Source of the DNA: Pararge aegeria
Taxonomy: Eukaryota > Arthropoda > Insecta > Lepidoptera > Nymphalidae
Assembly (NCBI RefSeq): GCF_905163445.1
Contig: NC_053200.1
Coordinates: forward strand, 186,001-250,000
Direction: 5' to 3'
DNA: 64,000 nucleotides
How positions within the stretch are numbered: position 1 is the stretch's first letter; the number at the start of each line of letters is the position of its first letter. Positions 9,909 to 22,246 of the stretch are shown piece after piece. Below the pieces are notes generated by a model that was not told where the DNA came from, ran no database searches, and saw only the letters and a program-made list of their open reading frames with translations. Made by a program: the position numbers and the translations under genes.

Positions 9909-11076
9909 CATAACGCCACTGTGTGGCGCCGCCATCAGTCTCCTTAGACTCGGTACTTTGTCGGCGCCGTCGACTTCGCACCTTCGCCCCATATAGTAGT
10001 GGCGCGGCGCGACGGGACTAATGTGTAAGTGAAAAAAAAAAAAAATAATAATAAATTAATTGTTATTTTACAATATCTTCTAATATGAATAAGAGTACTT
10101 GGTATTGGTACGTTTTGTTTTTTGTTTTTTTTTTTTTAAACGGAACTGAACCTAAGTGACCGGCCTGCGGCCGGGCACCCGTCTTATTCATGTTCTAACC
10201 TAACCTAACCTATCCACGCCTTTTAAAACTAGTTTGGATTCCTTTAGACCTCAGCCCACCGGCAACTACGACTAACTAAACACTGATCTAGCTATCTGGC
10301 TTTCATCAGTGCATCAACAGCAGCATAACTAGTATTAAAATAGTAATGAGTTTTTATTAATGCATATATTCTCATTAAATCTTGAATCTAAAGTCTAAAG
10401 GTGTCAAAACTAGATTTAGCTTAGAACATGAATACGAGGGGTGCCCGGCCACAGGCCGGGCACTTGGGTTCAGTTCAGTCAAAAATTATATATTATTTAC
10501 TATTATTTATATTTGAATGAGAATGAAAAATAGCAACTATTTTGAATAGTTTTCAGAAAGAGACAGACGGGTTTGGTAGGGTAAAATCTCCAATTTAAAG
10601 TTCCCTTACTGCGTATATGTTATGTGTGTTTGCATAGTAGTTTACTATAATGGTAAGCGGTTCGTGTAACGATCTTGCGCGTCTATATTTACAAGTGTGT
10701 GGGCAGTTCGTGTATTGATTATTCGATGACGAGACCTCGTAAGAGTCCCGTATCGTTATTTTTCGTCACTACCTACCCGTACCTCCCCCCCCGTGCAGGG
10801 AGTGGGTAATTTGCGCGCCTGCTGCCTTCCTTGGATGTGGTAGCAGTTTCTCAGGCTCCCTCACCGGAATCGAACCCTGATTCCCCGTTACCCGCGACAA
10901 ACAATGGTAGTCGCAGAAACTCATTCCGATTACGAGACCTCGTAAGAGTCCCGTATCGTTATTTTTCGTCACTACCTACCCCCCTACCTCCCCCCGTGCG
11001 GGGTACAATATTGATATGATATTAAAATAATACCATTAATAAATAACATAATAAAAGACCACCACTTTTATAGAGA
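9909..11076 (+). repeat. Satellite unit 8
   Basis: 1168 bp with one monomer (block 10729-11006). The right foldback arm has lost most TTAGG copies (GATTTAGCTTAGAACATG), and the unit has TATCCACGCC and ATTCTCATTAAATC. These features link it to the LINE-bearing units 14 and 18. Confidence 0.9.
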
Positions 11077-12523
11077 CATAACGCCACTGTGTGGCGCCGC
11101 CATCAGTCTCCTTAGACTCGGTACTTTGTCGTCGCCGTCGACTTCGCACCGTCGCCCCATATAGTAGTGGCGCGGCGCGACGGGACTAATGTGTAAGTGA
11201 AAAAAAAAAAAAAAATAATAAATTAATTGTTATTTTACAATATCTTCTAATATGAATAAGAGTAATTTGTATTGGTACGTTTTGTTTTTTGTTTTTTTTT
11301 TTTTTTAAACGGAGCTGAACCTAAGTGGCCGGCCTGCGGCCGGGCACCCGTCTTATTTATGTTCTAACCTAACCTAACCTATCCAAACCTTTTAAAACTA
11401 GTTTGGATTCCTTTAGACCTCAGCCCACCGGCAACTACGACTAACTAAACACTGATCTAGCTATCTGGCTTTCATCAGTGCATCAACAGCAGCATAACTA
11501 GTATTAAAATAGTAATGAGTTTTTATTAATGCATATATTCACATTAAATCTTGAATCTAAAGTCTAAAGGTGTCAAAACTAGATTTAGGTTAGGTTAGGT
11601 TAGAACATGAATACGAGGGGTGCCCGGCCACAGGCCGGGCACTTGGGTTCAGTTCAGTCAAAAATTATATATTATTTACTATTATTTATATTTGAATGAG
11701 AATGAAAAATAGCAACTATTTTGAATAGTTTTCAGAAAGAGACAGACGGGTGTGGTAGGGTAAAATCTCCAATTTAAAGTTCCCTTACTGCGTATATGTT
11801 ATGTGTGTTTGCATAGTAGTTTACTATAATGGTAAGCGGTTCGTGTAACGATCTTGCGCGTCTATATTTACAAGTGTGTGGGCAGTTCGTGTATTGATTA
11901 TTCGATGACGAGACCTCGTAAGAGTCCCGTATCGTTATTTTTCGTCACTACCTACCCGTACCTCCCCCCCCGTGCAGGGAGTGGGTAATTTGCGCGCCTG
12001 CTGCCTGCCTTGGATGTGGTAGCAGTTTCTCAGGCTCCCTCACCGGAATCGAACCCTGATTCCCCGTTACCCGCGACAAACAATGGTAGTCGCAGAAACT
12101 CATTCCGATTACGAGACCTCGTAAGAGTCCCGTATCGTTATTTTTCGTCACTACCTACCCCCCTACCTCCCCCCGTGCGGGGTACAATATTGATATGATA
12201 TTAAAAAAATACCATTAATAAATAACATAATAAAAGACCACCACTTTTATAGAGACATAACGCCACATAATTATAAAAAGTATAGTGTGTGGATCTAATC
12301 AACCACCACTGGCACCAGACCCTCATTAATGCCCTTAAATTTTACCTCGTTAAAATATTTAAAGTGTACTCATTCCGATTGCGAGACCTCGTAAGAGTCC
12401 CGTATCGTTATTTTTCGTCACTACCTACCCCTACCTCCCCCCGTGCGGGGTACAATATTGATATGATATTAAAAAAATACCATTAATAAATAACATAATA
12501 AAAGACCACCACTTTTATAGAGA
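11077..12523 (+). repeat. Satellite unit 9, with extended 18S module
   Basis: 1447 bp with one monomer (block 11908-12185) and an extended module (12256-12523). The module has CCTCATTAATGCCC, a 3-bp longer form that otherwise occurs only in unit 38. Confidence 0.9.
12291..12453 (-). pseudogene. Extended antisense 18S fragment (unit 9)
   Basis: It has the same structure as the unit 2 fragment, with a 3-bp longer CCTCATTAATGCCC. The end reads CCCCCCGTGCGGGG rather than the usual CCCCCCTGTGCGGGG. Confidence 0.88.
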
Positions 12524-14109
12524 CATAACGCCACTGTGTGGCGCCGCCATCAGTCTCCTTAGACTCGGTACTTTGTCGTCGCCGTCGACTTCGCACCTTC
12601 GCCCCATATAGTAGTGGCGCGGCGCGACGGGCCTAATGTGTAAGTGAAAAAAAAAAAAAAAAAATAATATATTAATTGTTATTTTACAATATCTTCTAAT
12701 ATGAATAAGAGTACTTTGTATTGGTACGTTTTGTTTTTTTTTTTTTTTTTTTTAAACGGAACTGAACCTAAGTGACCGGCCTGCGGCCGGGCACCCGTCT
12801 TATTCATGTTCTAACCTATCCTAACCTATCCAAACCTTTTAAAACTAGTTTGGATTCCTTTAGACCTCAGCCCACCGGCAACTACGACTAACTAAACACT
12901 GATCTAGCTATCTGGCTTTCATCAGTGCATCAACAGCAGCATAACTAGTATTAAAATAGTAATGAGTTTTTATTAATGCATATATTCACATTAAATCTTG
13001 AATCTAAAGTCTAAAGGTGTCAAAACTAGATTTAGGTTAGGTTAGGTTAGAACATGAATACGAGGGGTGCCCGGCCACAGGCCGGGCACTTGGGTTTAGT
13101 TCAGTCAAAAATTATATATTATTTACTATTATTTATATTTGAATGAGAATGAAAAATAGCAATTATTTTGAATAGTTTTCAGAAAGAGACAGACGGGTGT
13201 GGTAGGGTAAAATCTCCAATTTAAAGTTCCCTTACTGCGTATATGTTATGTGTGTTTGCATAGTGGTTTACTATAATGGTAAGCGGTTCGTGTAACGATC
13301 TTGCGCGTCTATATTTACAAGTGTGTGGGCAGTTCGTGTATTGATTATTCGATAACGAGACCTCGTAAGAGTCCCGTATCGTTATTTTTCGTCACTACCT
13401 ACCCGTACCTCCCCCCCCCGTGCAGGGAGTGGGTAATTTGCGCGCCTGCTGCCTTCCTTGGATGTGGTAGCAGTTTCTCAGGCTCCCTCACCGGAATCGA
13501 ACCCTGATTCCCCGTTACCCGCGACAAACAATGGTAGTCGCAGAAACTCATTCCGATTACGAGACCTCGTAAGAGTCCCGTATCGTTATTTTTCGTCACT
13601 ACCTACCCGTACCTCCCCCCCCGTGCAGGGAGTGGGTAATTTGCGCGCCTGCTGCCTGCCTTGGATGTGGTAGCAGTTTCTCAGGCTCCCTCACCGGAAT
13701 CGAACCCTGATTCCCCGTTACCCGCGACAAACAATGGTAGTCGCAGAAACTCATTCCGATTACGAGACCTCGTAAGAGTCCCGTATCGTTATTTTTCGTC
13801 ACTACCTACCCGTACCTCCCCCCCCATGGAGGGAGTGGGTAATTTGCGCGCCTGCTGCCTTCCTTGGATGTGGTAGCAGTTTCTCAGGCTCCCTCACCGG
13901 AATCGAACCCTGATTCCCCGTTACCCGCGACAAACAATGGTAGTCGAAGAAACTCATTCCGATTACGAGACCTCGTAAGAGTCCCGTATCGTTATTTTTC
14001 GTCACTACCTACCCCCCTACCTCCCCCCGTGCGGGGTACAATATTGATATGATATTAAAATAATACCATTAATAAATAACATAATAAAAGACCACCACTT
14101 TTATAGAGA
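12524..14109 (+). repeat. Satellite unit 10
   Basis: 1586 bp with three monomers (block 13355-14039). The foldback left arm reads CTAACCTATCCTAACC, and the T run has no interrupting G. Confidence 0.9.
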
Positions 14110-15351
14110 CATAACGCCACTGTGTGGCGCCGCCATCAGTCTCCTTAGACTCGGTACTTTGTCGTCGCCATCGACTTCGCACCGTCGCCCCATATAGTAG
14201 TGGCGCGGCGCGACGGGACTAATGTGTAAGTGAAAAAAAAAAAAAAAAAATAATATATTAATTGTTATTTTACAATATCTTCTAATATGAATAAGAGTAC
14301 TTTGTATTGGTACGTTTTGTTTTTTGTTTTTTTTTTTTTAAACGGAACTGAACCTAAGTGACAAGCCTGCGGCCGGGCACCCGTCTTATTCATGTTCTAA
14401 CCTAACCTAACCTATCCAAACCTTTTAAAACTAGTTTGGATTCCTTTAGACCTCAGCCCACCGGCAACTACGACTAACTAAACACTGATCTAGCTATCTG
14501 GCTTTCATCAGTGCATCAACAGCAGCATAACTAGTATTAAAATAGTAATGAGTTTTTATTAATGCATATATTCACATTAAATCTTGAATCTAAAGTCTAA
14601 AGGTGTCAAAACTAGATTTAGGTTAGGTTAGGTTAGAACATGAATACGAGGGGTGCCTGGCCACAGGCCGGGCACTTGGGTTCAGTTCAGTCAAAAATTA
14701 TATATTATTTACTATTATTTATATTTGAATGAGAATGAAAAATAACAACTATTTTGAATAGTTTTCAGAAAGAGACAGACGGGTGTGGTAGGGTAAAATC
14801 TCCAATTTAAAGTTCCCTTACTGCGTATATGTTATGTGTGTTTGCATAGTAGTTTACTATAATGGTAAGCGGTTCGTGTAACGATCTTGCGCGTCTATAT
14901 TTACAAGTGTGTGGGCAGTTCGTGTATTGATTATTCGATGACGAGACCTCGTAAGAGTCCCGTATGGTTATTTTTCGTCACTACCTACCCCCCTACCTCC
15001 CCCCGTGCGGGGTACAATATTGATATGATATTAAAAAAATACCATTAATAAATAACATAATAAAAGACCACCACTTTTATAGAGACATAACGCCACATAA
15101 TTATAAAAAGTATAGTGTGTGGATCTAATCAACCACCACTGGCACCAGACCCTCAATGCCCTTAAATTTTACCTCGTTAAAATATTTAAAGTGTACTCAT
15201 TCCGATTGCGAGACCTCGTAAGAGTCCCGTATCGTTATTTTTCGTCACTACCTACCCGTACCTCCCCCCTGTGCGGGGTACAATATTGATATGATATTAA
15301 AATAATACCATTAATAAATAACATAATAAAAGACCACCACTTTTATAGAGA
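14110..15351 (+). repeat. Satellite unit 11, no full monomer
   Basis: 1242 bp. The main 18S block is only the 75-bp remnant (14941-15015), with no 203-bp monomer, followed by an extended module (15086-15351). Confidence 0.9.
15121..15281 (-). pseudogene. Extended antisense 18S fragment (unit 11)
   Basis: The fragment has the same sequence as in unit 2. Together with the 75-bp remnant it is the only 18S sequence in this unit. Confidence 0.88.
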
Positions 15352-17138
15352 CATAACGCCACTGTGTGGCGCCGCCATCAGTCTCCTTAGACTCGGTACT
15401 TTGTCGTCGCCATCGACTTCGCACCTTCGCCCCATATAGTAGTGGCGCGGCGCGACGGGCCTAATGTGTAAGTGAAAAAAAAAAAAAAAAATTTAATTAA
15501 TTGTTATTTTACAATATCTTCTAATATGAATAAGAGTACTTTGTATTGGTACGTTTTGTTTTATGTTTTTTTTTTTTTTTAAACGGAACTGAACCTAAGT
15601 GACCGGCCTGCGGCCGGGCACCCGTCTTATTCATGTTCTAACCTAACCTAACCTATCCAAACCTTTTAAAACTAGTTTGGATTCCTTTAGACCTCAGCCC
15701 ACCGGCAACTACGACTAACTAAACACTGATCTAGCTATCTGGCTTTCATCAGTGCATCAACAGCAGCATAACTAGTATTAAAATAGTAATGAGTTTTTAT
15801 TAATGCATATATTCACATTAAATCTTGAATCTAAAGTCTAAAGGTGTCAAAACTAGATTTAGGTTAGGTTAGGTTAGAACATGAATACGAGGGGTGCCCG
15901 GCCACAGGCCGGGCACTTGGGTTTAGTTTAGTCAAAAATTATATATTATTTACTATTATTTATATTTGAATGAGAATGAAAAATAGCAATTATTTTGAAT
16001 AGTTTTCAGAAAGAGACAGACGGGTGTGGTAGGGTAAAATCTCCAATTTAAAGTTCCCTTACTGCGTATATGTTATGTGTGTTTGCATAGTGGTTTACTA
16101 TAATGGTAAGCGGTTCGTGTAACGATCTTGCGCGTCTATATTTACAAGTGTGTGGGCAGTTCGTGTATTGATTATTCGATGACGAGACCTCGTAAGAGTC
16201 CCGTATCGTTATTTTTCGTCACTACCTACCCGTACCTCCCCCCCCGTGCAGGGAGTGGGTAATTTGCGCGCCTGCTGCCTTCCTTGGATGTGGTAGCAGT
16301 TTCTCAGGCTCCCTCACCGGAATCGAACCCTGATTCCCCGTTACCCGCGACAAACAATGGTAGTCGCAGAAACTCATTCCGATTACGAGACCTCGTAAGA
16401 GTCCCGTATCGTTATTTTTCGTCACTACCTACCCGTACCTCCCCCCCCGTGCAGGGAGTGGGTAATTTGCGCGCTTGCTGCCTTCCTTGGATGTGGTAGC
16501 AGTTTCTCAGGCTCCCTCACCGGAATCGAACCCTGATTCCCCGTTACCCGCGACAAACAATGGTAGTCGCAGAAACTCATTCCGATTACGAGACCTCGTA
16601 AGAGTCCCGTATCGTTATTTTTCGTCACTACCTACCCGTACCTCCCCCCCCGTGCAGGGAGTGGGTAATTTGCGCGCCTGCTGCCTTCCTTGGATGTGGT
16701 AGCAGTTTCTCAGGCTCCCTCACCGGAATCGAACCCTGATTCCCCGTTACCCGCGACAAACAATGGTAGTCGCAGAAACTCATTCCCATTACGAGACCTC
16801 GTAAGAGTCCCGTATCGTTATTTTTCGTCACTACCTACCCGTACCTCCCCCCCCGTGCAGGGAGTGGGTAATTTGCGCGCCTGCTGCCTTCCTTGGATGT
16901 GGTAGCAGTTTCTCAGGCTCCCTCACCGGAATCGAACCCTGATTCCCCGTTACCCGCGACAAACAATGGTAGTCGCAGAAACTCATTCCGATTACGAGAC
17001 CTCGTAAGAGTCCCGTATCGTTATTTTTCGTCACTACCTACCCCCCTACCTCCCCCCGTGCGGGGTACAATATTGATATGATATTAAAATAATACCATTA
17101 ATAAATAACATAATAAAAGACCACCACTTTTATAGAGA
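15352..17138 (+). repeat. Satellite unit 12, four monomers
   Basis: 1787 bp with four tandem 18S monomers (block 16182-17068), the maximum seen here. Its length matches 975 + 4 x 203 exactly. Confidence 0.9.
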
Positions 17139-17897
17139 CATAACGCCACTGTGTGGCGCCGCCATCAGTCTCCTTAGACTCGGTACTTTGTCGTCGCCGT
17201 CGACTTCGCACCTTCGCCCCATAGAGTAGTGGCGCGGCGCGACGGGCCTAATGTGTAAGTGAAAAAAAAAAAAAAAAAATTAAATTAATTGTTATTTTAC
17301 AATATCTTCTAATATGAATAAGAGTACTTTGTATTGGTACGTTTTGTTTTTTGTTTTTTTTTTTTTTAAACGGAACTGAACCTAAGTGACCGGCCTGCGG
17401 CCGGGCACCCGTCTTATTCATGTTCTAACCTAACCTAACCTATCCAAACCTTTTAAAACTAGTTTGGATTCCTTTAGACCTCAGCCCACCGGCAACTACG
17501 ACTAACTAAACACTGATCTAGCTATCTGGCTTTCATCAGTGCATCAACAGCAGCATAACTAGTATTAAAATAGTAATGAGTTTTTATTAATGCATATATT
17601 CACATTAAATCTTGAATCTAAAGTCTAAAGGTGTCAAAACTAGATTTAGGTTAGGTTAGGTTAGAACATGAATACGAGGGGTGCCCGGCCACAGGCCGGG
17701 CACTTGGGTTTAGTTCAGTCAAAAATTATATATTATTTACTATTATTTATATTTGAATGAGAATGAAAAATAGCAATTATTTTGAATAGTTTTCAGAAAG
17801 AGACAGACGGGTGTGGTAGGGTAAAATCTCCAATTTAAAGTTCCCTTACTGCGTATATGTTATGTGTGTTTGCATAGTGGTTTACTATAATGATAAG

Positions 17898-17902
17898 CGG
17901 TG
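17898..17902 (+). repeat. Copia target-site duplication, left copy (CGGTG)
   Basis: The five bases CGGTG before the 5' LTR are repeated after the 3' LTR (22391-22395). Unit 17 has a single CGGTG at the matching position. Confidence 0.95.
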
Positions 17903-18046
17903 TGTTAGAATATTATCAAATATAATGTTAATTAATACAAGTAGCGCCATCTATGGACATTGAGGTGAAAGTTTGTGTATTGTCTATGTATGAATGACTT
18001 GCATTAAATCAGTCTATATGAAACCAACAACCAACGACTTTTATTA
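17903..18046 (+). repeat. 5' LTR of the copia element
   Basis: 144 bp, starting TGTTAGAATATTATC and ending CGACTTTTATTA. The right edge is fixed because the next base differs between the two LTRs. The 3' end is therefore TA, not the usual CA. No clear TATA box was identified. Confidence 0.95.
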
Positions 18047-18057
18047 GGTTATGGGCT
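18047..18057 (+). other. Copia primer-binding site (initiator tRNA-Met, internal)
   Basis: GGTTATGGGCT follows the 5' LTR without a gap. It complements the anticodon region of initiator tRNA-Met (AGCCCATAACC-like), the internal primer type known for Drosophila copia. The match is from memory of the tRNA sequence and has one or two mismatches at its end. Confidence 0.75.
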
Positions 18058-18151
18058 ACTCAGATTTTGTAAAGTAAATTAAAGTTATTGCGTTTTTAGA
18101 AGAGTTATTGTTAGTTTGTTAGTTTATTTTACGCGTGTGACATCAATCAAG

Positions 18152-21100
18152 ATGAACTCAAGTCTTATTGCGAGTGTGCCAAAGCTCAAGGGTCGTGAAA
18201 ATTATGATGACTGGGCGTTCGCCGTACAGAACTTGCTAGTTCTTGAGGACACGGACAAATACCTCAAGCAAGAAGCAGCGGCGACAGATGCAGCACAGGC
18301 AGTAGCAGATGCCAGAACACGCGCAAAATTGATCCTGACTATTGACACATCATTGTTTGTGCACATAAAGGAGACGAGGACAACAAAGGAGTTATGGTCA
18401 AAACTCAAAGCTCTATTTGATGACGCGGGATTTTTAAGAAGAATAACTTTATTACGTCATTTAATCTCCATCAGACTAGAAACATGTGAAGATATGACTA
18501 GTTACGTTACGCAGATTGTGGAAACTTCGCAACGATTAAGCGGTACTGGATTCATTATAAACGATGATTGGGTAGGGTCATTATTACTAGCTGGTTTACC
18601 AGATAAGTTTATGCCAATGATCATGGCAATAGAGCATTCCGGGATCCAGATCACGGCAGATTCCATAAAAACAAAATTGTTAGATATGGAAAATGGCGGC
18701 TCTGTTGAAGTGAATGGAAATGACAACTCAGCACTTATTGCTCGAAGTTGGCAGAAAAAGAAACTTGGTAAAGTTGGCAGCAATAGCAAAAATGGCGGAC
18801 CGACTCCGAATATCTATGCACCGAGTACGTCAATGTCAAACTCAAATGACAGAAATAATAAAACAATAACATGCTACAAATGCAAACAATCAGGACATTT
18901 CATGTCTCAATGTCCATTTAGAAACGAAAAAAAAGAGAAGAAAAAGCAAACAAATGCATTTAGTGTTGTTTTTCTGAGCGGTAACTTTAATAAATGTGAC
19001 TGGTATGTTGACTCGGGAGCCAGTACACATATAACTACAAACGAAAGTTGGTTGATAAATAGGACGAATTCGTCAAGTTTACCTGAAATCACAGTAGCAA
19101 ACAACATGAAAGTGCCTGTATTATGTGCCGGCGACGTAGATGTCACGACGAGTTTCGGTTACAAGGTAACAGTGAAGAACGTGTTGTGCGTACCGACTCT
19201 TGCGACTAACCTGCTATCAGTTAGTGAATTGATAAGAAATGGAAATAGTGTTGTGTTTGAACCCAACCGATGCCTCATAAAAAACAGATTAGGCAATCTA
19301 GTTGCGGAAGCTGAACTTGTAAATAATGTATACAAGTTAATCTTGGTAAATGAAACTTGTTTGTTATCATCATCAACAGTAGATGGACAAACATGGCATA
19401 GAAGGCTTGGACACTTAAACAGTACAGCTATGATCAAGATGAAGCAAGGTTTAGTCAATGGAATGGATTACTCAGACAAATTTGTGACAAGTAAGTCTAG
19501 CTGTCAAATTTGCTGTGAAGGCAAACAATCAAGATTACCATTTACGAAAGGTACACGAGCTACAGAAATCTTGCAGATTGTGCACTCAGACATCTGTGGA
19601 CCGATGGAGTGCAAATCCATTGGTGGTGCAAGATATTTTTTGCTATTTATTGACGACTTCACCAGAATGACCTTCATATACTTCTTAAAGTGTAAAAGTG
19701 AAACACTGACTTGTTTTAAAGAGTTTAAGTCAATGGTGGAGAACTTTCAAAACAGAAAAATAAAAATATTGCGCACAGACAATGGATGTGAGTATTGCAG
19801 CAATGATTTTAGAGATTTTTTGAAACATGAAGGGGTAATTCATCAAAAATCAAATGCTTACACACCAGAGCAGAATGGACTCAGTGAAAGAAGCAATCGC
19901 ACCATTGTGGAGAGAGCTAGATGCCTACTCTTTGAAGCAGAATTAGATAAAAAATTTTGGGCAGAAGCTGCAAATACTGCAGTATATCTCAAAAACAGGT
20001 CTACAGCTTCAGGTATTGAAAAGACTCCATATGAGATGTGGTTTGCTAGGAAACCAGATTTACAACATTTACGTGTATATGGGAGTCCAGTGATGGTGCA
20101 CACACCAAAAGAAAAAAGAGCCAAGTGGGACAGAAAATCAAGAAAACATATACTTGTTGGTTATAGTGATAATGTCAAAGGTTACCGAATATATGACCCA
20201 GTAAAGAACAAAGTCACCACAAGTAGGGATGTTATAATACAAGAAAAACCCAAGCCACAAGAGACAGTAACAGTTTCTCTAGAAAGCACAGATTCAGTGG
20301 GGGAGTTGGTAGAGGAATCTGTGGTGAAACTTGAACCCCTAAACAAATCAAGTTCTTCAGAATCTGATTATTTGGATGTTGAAGAAGAAGAAAGTTTAGA
20401 GTCAGAAGCTTGTGGAGAAAACCTGAACTCTGAACAGACTAGTTCAGCTCCACAGAGTACAGAAGAAGCTTCAGATATACCACACGCATACTCTACTACA
20501 CCAGTTTCAGAAGTAACAGAGAAGCGTCAGAGGAGAAAGCCAGATAGATACGGTATTGTCAACATGTGTGCTACAGCTACAGGAGAAGATGAACTGGCAT
20601 ATGCAGAGGCCATCAGTGGGCCAGAGCGACTGATGTGGTCGCAGGCCATGGCAGTGGAGCTGCAGTCATTCCAAGACAATCAAGCATGGGAAGTTGTTGA
20701 TACTCCCAGCAACGCGAGTGTAGTGCAATGTAAGTGGGTGTTTAAAAAAAAGTTTGACTCTGACAATAAAGTGTCATATCGTGCGCGGCTTGTAGCCAAG
20801 GGTTTTACCCAGAAGGCTGGTATTGATTACCAAGAAACCTTCAGTCCAGTGATTAGACATTCAACCCTGCGTTTGTTGTTTGCCATAAGTGTCCAGTTAG
20901 GCATGGATATCACTCATCTAGATGTGAAAACAGCTTTCCTTAATGGTCATCTAAAAGAAAGCATATTTATGCATTTACCTGAAGGTTTTCCCATAAATAA
21001 TTCAAATAAAGTTTTAAAGTTGAGAAAAGCTGTTTATGGATTAAAACAATCATCTCTAGCATGGTATAAAAGGGTTGAGGAGATACTATGTAAATCAGGA

Positions 21101-22120
21101 TTTAGAAAATGTAAATTAGAACCCTGTGTATTTGTTAAAAATCATAGTGATAATAAGAAAACTATAGTTGGACTGTATGTCGATGATTTTCTAGTATATT
21201 CAAATTGTAAGTCTGAATCTGATAATTTAATAGAGATTTTAAGCCAAAAATTTAAAATAAAGAATTTAGGTCAAGTGAGAAATTATTTGGGCATGAGAGT
21301 TAACATTAACAAAAGTACCAATATAATTACTTTAGATCAAGAACAGTATATTAATCAGTTACTTGAAAAATTTCATATGTCTGAATGTCATGCAGTAGAA
21401 ACTCCTATAGAATGTAAATTGAATGTTGATAAGTCTAATGTATGTGAACAAAAGCTACCTTATCAAAAATTAATAGGAAGTTTAATGTACTTAGCTGTCC
21501 TAACTCGTCCTGATATTTCCTATTCAGTCAGTTATTTAAGCCAGTTTAACAACTGTTATTCTTATGTACACTGGAATTGTGCAAAAAGAATTCTGAAATA
21601 TTTATCACAGACTAAAACCTATTGTTTAAAATATTCTAAAGAAAGTGCAGAGCTTGTAGGTTTTGTGGATGCTGATTGGGCAAGTGATGCCACTGACAGA
21701 CGCTCATATACTGGTTTCTGTTTCACTAAATCAGGTGCTGTAATTTCTTGGGAGAGCAAGAAACAAAGAACTGTTGCTCTTAGTAGTTGTGAAGCAGAAT
21801 ATATGGCTTTGTCGGAAGCATGTCGAGAAGCAATATATTTACAGAAGTTAGAGTTTGAAATAATTGGTTCCTGTACTAAAATTATTATGTACAATGACAG
21901 TCAGAGTGCATTAAAGTTAGCAAATAATGATCAGTCACATAAACGGTCCAAACATATTGATGTCAGGTATCATTTCATTAGAGAAGTTTTAAGAAATGAT
22001 ATAATTGAAGCTAGATATTTGTCAACAGCTAACATGCCTGCTGACTTGCTAACCAAAGGTCTGCCAGCTGTTAACCATTATAAGTTCATGAAAGATTTTG
22101 GAATTGTTAATTTAGAATAG
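18152..22120 (+). CDS. Copia-type gag-pol polyprotein
   Basis: This frame encodes a 1322-residue polyprotein from ATG at 18152, the first ATG of the frame. It is close in size to other insect copia proteins. The N-terminal Gag has a CCHC zinc knuckle (C241, C244, H249, C254). The aspartic protease has DSGAS with D287. The integrase has an HHCC zinc site (H416, H421, C451, C454) and a catalytic D480, D543, E579 triad with the canonical 35-residue spacing between the last two. Reverse transcriptase follows (D924 in HLDVKTAFLNG; D1011 and D1012 in YVDD). RNase H comes last (D1173, E1214, D1249). There are no stops or frameshifts. Gag and Pol share one frame with no programmed shift. Coding lies on the + strand, opposite to the 18S sense. 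Confidence 0.97.
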   Translation: MNSSLIASVPKLKGRENYDDWAFAVQNLLVLEDTDKYLKQEAAATDAAQAVADARTRAKLILTIDTSLFVHIKETRTTKELWSKLKALFDDAGFLRRITLLRHLISIRLETCEDMTSYVTQIVETSQRLSGTGFIINDDWVGSLLLAGLPDKFMPMIMAIEHSGIQITADSIKTKLLDMENGGSVEVNGNDNSALIARSWQKKKLGKVGSNSKNGGPTPNIYAPSTSMSNSNDRNNKTITCYKCKQSGHFMSQCPFRNEKKEKKKQTNAFSVVFLSGNFNKCDWYVDSGASTHITTNESWLINRTNSSSLPEITVANNMKVPVLCAGDVDVTTSFGYKVTVKNVLCVPTLATNLLSVSELIRNGNSVVFEPNRCLIKNRLGNLVAEAELVNNVYKLILVNETCLLSSSTVDGQTWHRRLGHLNSTAMIKMKQGLVNGMDYSDKFVTSKSSCQICCEGKQSRLPFTKGTRATEILQIVHSDICGPMECKSIGGARYFLLFIDDFTRMTFIYFLKCKSETLTCFKEFKSMVENFQNRKIKILRTDNGCEYCSNDFRDFLKHEGVIHQKSNAYTPEQNGLSERSNRTIVERARCLLFEAELDKKFWAEAANTAVYLKNRSTASGIEKTPYEMWFARKPDLQHLRVYGSPVMVHTPKEKRAKWDRKSRKHILVGYSDNVKGYRIYDPVKNKVTTSRDVIIQEKPKPQETVTVSLESTDSVGELVEESVVKLEPLNKSSSSESDYLDVEEEESLESEACGENLNSEQTSSAPQSTEEASDIPHAYSTTPVSEVTEKRQRRKPDRYGIVNMCATATGEDELAYAEAISGPERLMWSQAMAVELQSFQDNQAWEVVDTPSNASVVQCKWVFKKKFDSDNKVSYRARLVAKGFTQKAGIDYQETFSPVIRHSTLRLLFAISVQLGMDITHLDVKTAFLNGHLKESIFMHLPEGFPINNSNKVLKLRKAVYGLKQSSLAWYKRVEEILCKSGFRKCKLEPCVFVKNHSDNKKTIVGLYVDDFLVYSNCKSESDNLIEILSQKFKIKNLGQVRNYLGMRVNINKSTNIITLDQEQYINQLLEKFHMSECHAVETPIECKLNVDKSNVCEQKLPYQKLIGSLMYLAVLTRPDISYSVSYLSQFNNCYSYVHWNCAKRILKYLSQTKTYCLKYSKESAELVGFVDADWASDATDRRSYTGFCFTKSGAVISWESKKQRTVALSSCEAEYMALSEACREAIYLQKLEFEIIGSCTKIIMYNDSQSALKLANNDQSHKRSKHIDVRYHFIREVLRNDIIEARYLSTANMPADLLTKGLPAVNHYKFMKDFGIVNLE

Positions 22121-22246
22121 CCAAGGCAGGACTGTATACTGTATTTGTTATTGTATATTGAGTTTAAAAGTTTTTTTTTTGTGTAGCTTTACCTCTCCAC
22201 TGTATGTAATACTTTGAAAGTGTTGTTATTTTTGATAAAGTGGGGG
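22121..22246 (+). other. Copia 3' untranslated region with polypurine tract
   Basis: Between the stop codon and the 3' LTR lie 126 AT-rich bases ending in GATAAAGTGGGGG (about 22234-22246). This purine-rich run directly abuts the 3' LTR, as expected of a plus-strand primer. Confidence 0.8.

Noticed and set aside
18116..18151. Upstream start for the copia polyprotein (TTG at 18116)
   Set aside because: TTG is not a plausible start in an animal element. The first ATG at 18152 begins the recognisable Gag N-terminus.
18202..18408. Minus-strand frames inside copia (also 18502-18789, 18907-19146, 19159-19458, 19858-20124, 21619-21894)
   Set aside because: They are shadows of the gag-pol reading frame with no motifs of their own.
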